From the NCBI GenBank assembly GCA_035577545.1, contig DATLVI010000004.1, forward strand, positions 186,001 to 250,000: a stretch of DNA of 64,000 bases. Direction: 5' to 3'. Origin of the DNA: Verrucomicrobiia bacterium (GTDB lineage: Bacteria > Verrucomicrobiota > Verrucomicrobiia > Palsa-1439). Made by a program: the position numbers and the translations under genes. The notes beneath the pieces are model-generated. The model had not been told where the DNA came from. It was given only the letters and a program-made list of their open reading frames with translations, and did no database searches. Positions 26,396 through 33,467 of this stretch are shown here, piece after piece (the first letter of the stretch is position 1; every line of letters begins with the position of its first letter).

Positions 26396-27307
26396 ATGTT
26401 CGAGAAGCTTTCGACCAACAATTCGTCCTTCGCCCGATGGTTACGCCGAACCATATCCCGATACGTGTCGGAAGACTCCCCGATCATTATTGGCGGTTGT
26501 CAGCGCAGTGGTACGACCTTGCTGCGAGTCATGCTGGACTCGCATCCACACATCGCCTGCGGTCCCGAGAGCAGTCTGCTGGCGGGAAGTTTTCTTCCCC
26601 ACAAACTGACGAAGCGGTTCGGTATTCCCATCGACGAGATTTGGCGGCTGCGCCGGATGGCAAGCGATCATGCGCATTTCGTCGAAATGTTTTTGACCCG
26701 GTACGCAGCCGACCGCGGCCGGAAACGATGGGCGGAGAAAACGCCGCATCATGCGCGGTTCCTCGATTACATTTTCCGCCATTTTCCCAAGGCGAAGTTC
26801 ATCCATGTGATTCGCGATGGGCGGGACGTGGTGTGTTCGATTCGTACGCATCCCAAGCATCGGATCGTTGATGGAAAAAAAGTGGCCACGGGAATTCGAA
26901 AACCACTGGAACCCTGTATCCAGGCGTGGCTGCGTGAAACGGCGACGGCCTTGAGGTGGCAACGACACCCAAACTATTTCGAAATCCATTACGAGAACCT
27001 GGTGAATGCGCCCGGACCGCAACTGCGGCAGCTCTGCGAGTTCATCGACGAACCGTGGGACCCGGTTATGCTCGAATACCACAAGCAAACGGGGCCATCA
27101 CGGGACGCAGCCAATTTTATTTCAAACGAAGCCGCCACGGCGCCCCTCACCACCCAGGCGATCGAACGCTGGCGTGACGAGTTGAACCGGGAAGAGCTGG
27201 CACTGTTTTACAAACTGGCCGGGAAGCGACTGACGGAGCTCGGGTATGAAATCGACCCGGCACCGGCCCCGGTCCTCACAACCACCGTGGCGCACCTCGC
27301 CAGATGA
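26396..27307 (+). CDS. Sulfotransferase family protein
   Basis: A 303-residue protein with the PAPS-binding loop 'PIIIGGCQRSGTTLLRVMLD', the 'SHPHIACGPES' stretch, the 3'-phosphate motif 'FIHVIRDGRDVVCSIRTHPK' and 'YFEIHYENLVNAPGPQLRQL' followed by the 'FIDEPWDPVMLEYHKQ' C-terminal helix. This is the Sulfotransfer_3/tyrosylprotein-sulfotransferase-like group. The acceptor is unknown. It resembles the gene at 18878 only in the two cofactor motifs, so the pair is not a recent duplication. It is transcribed alone and converges with the large secreted GH13 gene. Confidence 0.9.
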   Translation: MFEKLSTNNSSFARWLRRTISRYVSEDSPIIIGGCQRSGTTLLRVMLDSHPHIACGPESSLLAGSFLPHKLTKRFGIPIDEIWRLRRMASDHAHFVEMFLTRYAADRGRKRWAEKTPHHARFLDYIFRHFPKAKFIHVIRDGRDVVCSIRTHPKHRIVDGKKVATGIRKPLEPCIQAWLRETATALRWQRHPNYFEIHYENLVNAPGPQLRQLCEFIDEPWDPVMLEYHKQTGPSRDAANFISNEAATAPLTTQAIERWRDELNREELALFYKLAGKRLTELGYEIDPAPAPVLTTTVAHLAR

Positions 27308-27372
27308 TCTTCCACTCCGCTGAGAACACCTAACGGCTCCGTTCACCGGGTCCGAGGTACGCCAAGCTTTCC

Positions 27373-30300
27373 TTACGGCACCGAGATGTCGATGCGGTAG
27401 AACTTCTGGGGCGGCGCCGCGATCGTGTCCGTGATCGTCACCTGATTGCCGTTTGTCGACGGTCCCAAATAATCCAGGAGCGGGAACCAGACCCCGCTGG
27501 CGAGATCGGTGCTGTACTGGGGCACGTACGTGCGGCCAGAGGCCAGTGGGTTGAAGAGCAGGTTTTGCTGCGCATCCTGGTTGGTCACCGTGGCGATCTG
27601 GAGATAGAAGACCGATGTGATATCGGTTGGATCCAATCCGGCCACGTACTTGAAGAGGTTATTTTGGCCGGTGCCATCATAATCACAGGCGCCGCAGGTA
27701 CTGGAATTGGTTGTGGAGCTACTTCCAAAATACTGCAGACGCCACCAGTTCGCGATCCCATCGCCAACGCTGTCCGTGCCGTAGAGCTGGGCGACCTGGT
27801 TCGCGGGCAGGCCGCTGCCATAAATCCGAACATCATCGATGATGCCGGCGAAGGACGTGAGCACGCTGCCGGACGGTTTGTCGCCAATGGCGAGCGGGTC
27901 CGTGGTGATCGCGAGCGGGCCGCTGGCCGGGTGTTGCGCGGCCAGTTGCCCGTCGACATACAGGCTGATTGACGATCCGTCGTACGTGCCGGCCACGTGA
28001 TGCCAGACCCCCGCGGACGGCGGAGTGATTGACAAATTCCCGCCGGTCACGCCGGTCAGGAGAAATTCGAGTGAACCCGACCCGTTCACGAAGAGTGCGT
28101 ATTGATTGTCCGTCTTGCCCTTCTCCACGATCCGGGGAGTGTTGAACCAATACTGCGCGTTGACCCACGCGGAGATTGTGATTGTCTGCACCGGATTCAG
28201 CGACGCGGCGTTGGAAACCAGCACCTGGGTCGATTCGCCGTCGAAAGACAGGGCGCCATTGACCATGCCGCCGGTCCATCCGCCGCCACCCAGGGTCACG
28301 GCACCGGTGTTGGTGTTCCCGGAGGAATCGAACGCCGTGGACCCGGTTCCTTCGTCGAGCGTCCAATAAGCCAGGAGGTTGGTCGCGCTGGTCGCGGGCA
28401 GCGTCGCTGCGCAAGCGGATACGGAATCCGCAGAAGTTCCCCCGAGATTGTTGGTCGCGGCGACCGAGTAACAGTAGGTCGCGCCCACGGACAAACCGGT
28501 ATCGGAATAGGTGGTCGCGGCGGTGGTGGCAATGGGAGAGCCGCCCCGTTTGACGATATACCCGGTGGCGCCGCCGGAAGCGCCCCAGGAGACGTTGATT
28601 TGGTTGGTGCCAATCGTGGTGGCCGTGACGCCCTGCGGGGTGGGGGGTGCGCCGGGCACATTCTGCGACATAATCAGGACGCTATACGGAGCGATGGAAA
28701 TTGTGGCGGTATTGACAGACACCGTGGTGGAAAGGCTCCCGAAGTTGCCATAGTCGGAACCGTACTTGGTGAAGTCGCTGTTGAGTTGCGTGTACCAAAT
28801 GCCTGTATGGGGGAAACCGGTGATGTTGTACGCCGGCCAATTGGTGTTCGCGAAGTTGCAAATGACGATGACGTCGTCTCCCACATTGCCCGTATTCCAC
28901 CGACGGTAGGCGATCATCTTGCTGAGGTTGTCCTGCCAGATGGTGCTGGTGTTCACGCCCGTAAGACCTGCGGACCGCCCGTCGAGGTTCCGCCGAAGAC
29001 GGATGAGATCCGTGTAGAGGGAAACGATGGTGCTCCAGGTGTTCGTCAATCCCCAATTGATGGGGATGACCGCGCCGAACTGACTGGTGGTCAGCATTTC
29101 CTGGCCCTGCAGGAGCATGGGCATCCCGGCGGTGGTCAATGTGAGGGCCGCTCCAAGCGAAGAACGCTTGCGTGCGAAATAGCTCGTCGGGTTGTTGTTG
29201 TCAATCCTCACCGGTATACGCTGGGCCCCCGAGCCGTTCCCGTCCCCGCACTGATCGTGGTCCTCCGTGAAGACAACGTTTCCCCAGTTCCCCATGCCGC
29301 CACCGTTGTGATTGATATTGACGGCAAAACTGATCGATCCCATGTTGCGCGCGGAGTCACTCGAAGCGGACAATTGAGGCTGGACGTTGCCGAAGAAGGC
29401 GTTGTTGTCCCAGGTCCCGTCGAACCCGTTGGCCCCGGTCTGGTTATTCGGATTATCCTCGCCGATATTGATCTTACCCCCCGCTTGGGAGTGGATCATC
29501 CCGCTAACGTCCGCAATCAGGTTGATGCCGGAAGTGAGCGTATCCCCGCACGGATAATCTCCCTCGATTTCCCCGACCGAGTCCCAGCGGAATCCGTCGA
29601 CATGGCATTCACTCATCCACATCGTGATATTGTCCTTAATGAACTGATAGACTTGGGACGTATCAAAATTGGGTCGCGGTCCCCATGTCTGGGCGAAGCC
29701 CCTGCAGGAATCCTGGTAGAAATAAATCCCGCCGAACCCGCCTGAGGACGTGCCGTCAAACTGCCACACGCTATGGTACAGATCCCCATAGCCGTTGCCG
29801 GCGCTGTTGCCGCCCCAGTGGTTGTGGACCACGTCGAGGAGCACCGCGATGCCGAGTTGATGGGCGACCTTTACGAAGGTCTTGAAACCATCCGGACCGC
29901 CATAGGCGCTTTCCGCGGCGAAAATGCCGGCGGGATTGTAGCCCCAACTGAAATCGCCGGGAAACTCGTTGATCGGCATAACTTCGACGGCGGTGATTCC
30001 GAGCTGTTTCAGGAAGGCCAACCGGTTCGTCGCGTCATAAAAGGTGCCGGCATTATTCGGCGCGTTCGGATCGTTAAACGATCCGATGCACATTTCGTAG
30101 ATCACCGCGTTGCTCAGGCCGGGAGCGGTGAAGTTGTCGCCCGCCCAGTTGAAGTTGGTCGGGTTGTAAATATAGCTGTTGCTGGCGGAGTTGACCACAC
30201 GACGGGCCCGGGGATCCTGTTTGGTGACGTTCGTGCCGACCGTGGAATTGGAAATGTAGTACTGGTATTGGTGGCCGTTGAGGGCCCCGGCCACGTCGGC

Positions 30301-31254
30301 GGACCAATTACCGTTGCCCTCGGAGAACAGCGGCGTCGCGGATGTGTTGAAGCCGTTCCACGTGCCCGAAACATGCATCGCCGTCGCGCTCGGCGCCCAG
30401 ACGCGGAACGTGGTGCCCGCCGTACTGTAGCCGGAATTGGCGGCGTTGTCGGTGGCAACGCCGGGGGAAATGATCATGTTGTTGAAATAGGCGTTGTTGT
30501 TGGTGCCGCTGCCGGCGTTGAAATTGAAAAGCCGCACACTGGTGATCACCTGGCCGCCACCCGGGTTATTGAGACTGCCGGTGTAGGTGGTCGTGGTTCC
30601 CGCGCCCGCCAATCCGCCGGCGGCATACGTGAGGACCGTGACCGAATACGTACTGGGGGAGGTCAGCGAAAACGTCAACCGCATGCCGTCGCGGGTGAAG
30701 CTGGGTAACGCCGGGCCGCTAACGCTTGCCGCGTCGATCGCGTACGTGTTGGAGCCGCCCGTGAAAAAGTACTGCCAGACATTCTGGGTGGAACTGTTTT
30801 GCAGGGCAAACCCAACGCTGCCGCCCGCGGTTATGTTTCCGTTGTCCATGTCGATCTGGAAAGTCTGGTTCGTGGTCAGTGCGCTGTTGAACGTTCGGGT
30901 GGCATTGGCCAGCGTGCTGTTGAGCGCCGTCATGCCCCAGGCGACTCCGCCGTTATTGATGTCGTTGCCGCCATTTCCAGCGGATCCGCCGTTGTCGTTC
31001 AGGGTGGAAGTCTGGATGTAGTAGAACACGTTACCGTTGTTGGTGGTGGGACTGAATTGCCACTGACCAAAGCCGGTACCGGCGGTGCTGGTATTGGTCC
31101 AGATGCCGACGTAAGGAATCGAGCCCATGCCCGATTGTGAGGATACTCCCGCGGCGAGAGAGGAAAGCGGTTTACCAATTGCGGTGAAAAAAAACAGACA
31201 GACAACAAACAATCGGGAGATTTTCCCGCAGCGATAATTCATAAGTGTACCCAT
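27373..31254 (-). CDS. Large secreted GH13 glycoside hydrolase with FN3 and LamG-type domains
   Basis: The 1293-residue protein has a signal peptide ('LFVVCLFFFTAIGKPLSSLA'), an N-terminal beta-sandwich (about 45-265), a CBM48/E-set domain (about 275-370; 'TTFRVWAPSATAMHVSGTWN'), a GH13 barrel (about 380-760), a beta-rich domain C, a fibronectin III domain (about 860-945), a concanavalin/LamG-like domain (about 955-1155) and a C-terminal 'W..LL...FYRI' module. Catalytic residues in this numbering are Asp558 ('GFRWDSVGE'), Glu599 ('INIGED') and Asp667 ('VFTEDHDQ'). The EDHDQ form and the CBM48 point to the glycogen branching enzyme side of GH13. Export and carbohydrate-binding modules suggest it acts on external alpha-glucans. 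The second ATG (31242) is an alternative start. Confidence 0.9.
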   Translation of the reverse strand: MGTLMNYRCGKISRLFVVCLFFFTAIGKPLSSLAAGVSSQSGMGSIPYVGIWTNTSTAGTGFGQWQFSPTTNNGNVFYYIQTSTLNDNGGSAGNGGNDINNGGVAWGMTALNSTLANATRTFNSALTTNQTFQIDMDNGNITAGGSVGFALQNSSTQNVWQYFFTGGSNTYAIDAASVSGPALPSFTRDGMRLTFSLTSPSTYSVTVLTYAAGGLAGAGTTTTYTGSLNNPGGGQVITSVRLFNFNAGSGTNNNAYFNNMIISPGVATDNAANSGYSTAGTTFRVWAPSATAMHVSGTWNGFNTSATPLFSEGNGNWSADVAGALNGHQYQYYISNSTVGTNVTKQDPRARRVVNSASNSYIYNPTNFNWAGDNFTAPGLSNAVIYEMCIGSFNDPNAPNNAGTFYDATNRLAFLKQLGITAVEVMPINEFPGDFSWGYNPAGIFAAESAYGGPDGFKTFVKVAHQLGIAVLLDVVHNHWGGNSAGNGYGDLYHSVWQFDGTSSGGFGGIYFYQDSCRGFAQTWGPRPNFDTSQVYQFIKDNITMWMSECHVDGFRWDSVGEIEGDYPCGDTLTSGINLIADVSGMIHSQAGGKINIGEDNPNNQTGANGFDGTWDNNAFFGNVQPQLSASSDSARNMGSISFAVNINHNGGGMGNWGNVVFTEDHDQCGDGNGSGAQRIPVRIDNNNPTSYFARKRSSLGAALTLTTAGMPMLLQGQEMLTTSQFGAVIPINWGLTNTWSTIVSLYTDLIRLRRNLDGRSAGLTGVNTSTIWQDNLSKMIAYRRWNTGNVGDDVIVICNFANTNWPAYNITGFPHTGIWYTQLNSDFTKYGSDYGNFGSLSTTVSVNTATISIAPYSVLIMSQNVPGAPPTPQGVTATTIGTNQINVSWGASGGATGYIVKRGGSPIATTAATTYSDTGLSVGATYCYSVAATNNLGGTSADSVSACAATLPATSATNLLAYWTLDEGTGSTAFDSSGNTNTGAVTLGGGGWTGGMVNGALSFDGESTQVLVSNAASLNPVQTITISAWVNAQYWFNTPRIVEKGKTDNQYALFVNGSGSLEFLLTGVTGGNLSITPPSAGVWHHVAGTYDGSSISLYVDGQLAAQHPASGPLAITTDPLAIGDKPSGSVLTSFAGIIDDVRIYGSGLPANQVAQLYGTDSVGDGIANWWRLQYFGSSSTTNSSTCGACDYDGTGQNNLFKYVAGLDPTDITSVFYLQIATVTNQDAQQNLLFNPLASGRTYVPQYSTDLASGVWFPLLDYLGPSTNGNQVTITDTIAAPPQKFYRIDISVP

Positions 31255-31549
31255 TCAGCCAACTACCAAATAATTATCGTATGGGATCACGTCCCCCGCA
31301 ATTGCTTCCCCCACAACACGGTGGGGTCTGCTGAAATCCCCGTACACAGCTGACAATGCAACAGATTCTGCCAGAATGCAAGATGAAAAGCGGGTCTGCC
31401 GGAGCCGAAGCGCGGTACCGGCTGCGCGCCCGCGCCATTGGTCGACGTCGAATCCGTCGCCACCTCCGCTCCCGCCCGCCCCGAATTCCTTTCGGGGCTT
31501 GAACGTGGGAGGGACGTTACCGCCGCGACTCTCCCACGGCTCCGTTTTC

Positions 31550-31711
31550 CGAAGCCGAGTGCTACACGGCGCCGCTGTCGTCTGCGGGAAACGAAGCCAA
31601 ATGCGGCAATTAACCCCACAAAAAGCCCCTCGAAGCCGAGTCGGACGAGACGCCGCTGTCGTGTGCGGCAAATGGGTTCGTTTTCGGGAAACGAACCCAT
31701 TTGCAAACGCT
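31550..31711. repeat. Imperfect direct repeat, 81-bp period
   Basis: Two adjacent 81-bp units (31550-31630 and 31631-31711) share CGAAGCCGAGT and, 21 bp from each unit start, GCCGCTGTCGT followed by TGCGG. The second half of the units has diverged; in unit two it carries the palindrome at 31668. The period is a multiple of three, which explains repeated TRRRCR-like peptides in the translation, but start codons and ribosome sites are missing. Confidence 0.6.
31668..31704. repeat. 16-bp perfect palindrome with a 5-nt loop
   Basis: GCAAATGGGTTCGTTT (31668-31683) and its exact reverse complement (31689-31704) flank TCGGG. Both arms contain the 10-mer AAACGAACCC in opposite orientation, the same 10-mer that ends the dispersed element. 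No T-run follows on either strand, so termination is unlikely to be its job. Confidence 0.85.
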
Positions 31712-31775
31712 GCTGCAAACTGTGTAAGATTCTATAAATAAACATGATGTATAGAAAAATGCGCGAAAATAAATT

Positions 31776-31974
31776 GGGTTCGTTTCGCAGAAACGTATAT
31801 AGGGGGGTCCTAGGCCGCGCGCGGCATGCAGCCTCGCCATGGTTTTGGCGACGGCGGGTCTGCGTCCCCATGGAAGCTGGACGACCCGCCTGTTGAACAC
31901 TGAATGTTCATTTGTTTCCAGGACTATACTCACCCTACTGTAAGGCGTCCAGCAAAAAATATCGAATACCGATA
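31776..31974 (-). repeat. Copy C of the dispersed intergenic element (minus strand)
   Basis: Read on the minus strand it starts with TATCG-GTATT-CGATA (31960-31974), has TATAGT at 31923-31928, ATGAACATT at 31903-31911 within a TGAACA/TGTTCA inverted repeat, a GC-rich middle, and ends with GTTTCTGCGAAACGAACCC (31776-31794), a 19-mer identical to the end of copy A. It points toward the GH13 gene. Confidence 0.75.
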
Positions 31975-32300
31975 GAAAGGCGCGGCTTCGGCTGCCCGAA
32001 TTCACCAGGTCACGGTATCTGCCTGAAAATCAAAAGGCCGAAAATGGAAACCAGTAGGCCGAAAAACGAGCGATTCGTGATTGACACGTCCCCCCAAGTT
32101 TTGTATCAGGGAAGCTGGTGACACGGCGAAGTGTCCGTGTCCGGCTGAATTCAGCAACGGGTTTGGATCGTAAGATTTCCAGGAGACAATGGCGCGGTAT
32201 GCCAGTTACGAATTCAAGGTAAAGCGTTTTTTCTTTACTTCCTGATTGGTTTGTGGTTCAATACGAACAGTGGCATTTGGACGGAGGTCTAACAGACGGT

Positions 32301-33080
32301 ATGCAAAAAACCCCTGACGTCGTTACTCACGGAAAAACGGCAAGACATGCCGCTTTCACTTTGATCGAACTCCTTGTCGTCATCGCCATCATCGGCATTC
32401 TCGCTGCGATGCTCCTGCCCGCGCTCAACAAGGCCCGTGAAAAGGGAAGACGCGCCCTTTGTTTGAGCAACCTCCGGCAGATTGGGCAGGGAATGATCAT
32501 GTACTCGGATGACTACGATGGTTGGTTCCCGAATAACGTCGGTAATGCTGGGGACATATCGACTGCGAACATGCTGAACAGCGAAGTCGGCATAGGTGGG
32601 GGTGCCGGCCAAAATGTGGGAGGCTTCACCTGCTTCGCCCGGTTCCTCGTGAAGAAACACTACATTGGCAGCACGGGAGTGTTTGTCTGCCCCAGCGACA
32701 GGTTCACGGGCAGCCGCAGCCCGGGGAAGGGTGGTATACCATCAGACTGGAAATTAGTAAGATGGTGGAATCTCAGCTACTTCTACATCGCAAAGATGGG
32801 CGTTAAGCTGCCTTTGAAGGGTTCCAGCACAGGCGGTATTTACATGCTATGCGCGGACCGATCAACCACATCGGCACAGACTACCCCCCCCATGACGCCA
32901 GACTCTGCGCACGGCACCGACGGGCGCAATGTCCTTTTCACGGACAATCATGTGGATTGGATTAACGGCCCTTCAGTCGATGACCTTTACAAATTAATCC
33001 AAGATGATTGGGGCTACTACAACAATCCCGATCCACCTTTGCAATCGCCTCAGACTATCGGCCAGCACGATGGCACTTAG
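32301..33080 (+). CDS. Prepilin-type N-terminal methylation/cleavage domain protein
   Basis: The 259-residue protein has the type IV prepilin/pseudopilin leader and helix '[20 protein letters not shown]' with the conserved Glu at +5, then '[20 protein letters not shown]' and '[20 protein letters not shown]', and near the end '[14 protein letters not shown]'. This layout is the large DUF1559-like/PulG-like family that is amplified in Verrucomicrobia, Lentisphaerae and Planctomycetes. The leader is cut by a prepilin peptidase and the hydrophobic helix anchors the protein in the inner membrane. The biological role of these amplified families is unknown. I took the ATG at 32301; a GTG at 32253 would lengthen the leader. 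Confidence 0.88.
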   Translation: MQKTPDVVTHGKTARHAAFTLIELLVVIAIIGILAAMLLPALNKAREKGRRALCLSNLRQIGQGMIMYSDDYDGWFPNNVGNAGDISTANMLNSEVGIGGGAGQNVGGFTCFARFLVKKHYIGSTGVFVCPSDRFTGSRSPGKGGIPSDWKLVRWWNLSYFYIAKMGVKLPLKGSSTGGIYMLCADRSTTSAQTTPPMTPDSAHGTDGRNVLFTDNHVDWINGPSVDDLYKLIQDDWGYYNNPDPPLQSPQTIGQHDGT

Positions 33081-33467
33081 AATCGCGCGAGACCATCGGC
33101 CGTGAAGGTAGCCGGTAGATCTTCACGATTCTCGCTCTCCGAGAATTTCCGTCACTCCCCAGGAGATACGTCAATAAACGCGTTGACTTTGTCTGTCAGA
33201 CCTCGTAGTAGTGCCACCGCTGTACAGGCAAAGAGGCAGGGTGTCCCTTTTGCGTTATGTTCCGTTCGCTTCCCGCGTTGGAGGGGGTTGAGTGTTTCTG
33301 CACACACTACTGTCGTGTCTACCTTCGTATGACATTGTAGAGTGCGCCTCGAAGACTTTCGGGGCGACTACGGAGCCCACTCCTGAAATCAAGTTTGAAA
33401 TCCGCGTGGCCCTTTTCGCCGGTCGCGCCACAATAATTCCAGTTAACCCACAAGGAGGAGCCATGCC
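33081..33467. other. Non-coding interval, no feature recognised
   Basis: Between the prepilin-like gene and the GloVer-repeat gene I see no coding frame with a ribosome site, no hairpin followed by a T-run, and no copy of the dispersed element. An AAGGAGGAG-type ribosome site at about 33451-33458 belongs to the next gene. Confidence 0.5.

Larger units (their letters stand above)
31255..32300. other. Gene-free repeat-rich interval
   Basis: About 1 kb between the GH13 and prepilin-like genes has no convincing coding frame. Open frames here give repetitive Arg-rich peptides or FLRNEPN/FCETNP-like fragments that follow the repeats. It holds an imperfect 81-bp direct repeat, a 37-bp perfect palindrome, copy C of the dispersed element, and near 32218 the 12-mer GGTAAAGCGTTT followed by an inverted CTTTAC. 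Confidence 0.7.

Noticed and set aside
28102-30708. Two long plus-strand frames (547 and 311 codons) inside the GH13 gene
   Set aside because: Both are antisense shadows of a gene with catalytic motifs and a signal peptide; their translations are low-complexity Gly/Arg/Val sequence.
31255-32120. Several Arg-rich or FLRNEPN/FCETNP-like short frames
   Set aside because: The peptides follow the nucleotide repeats on both strands and lack ribosome sites; they are translations of repeat DNA.
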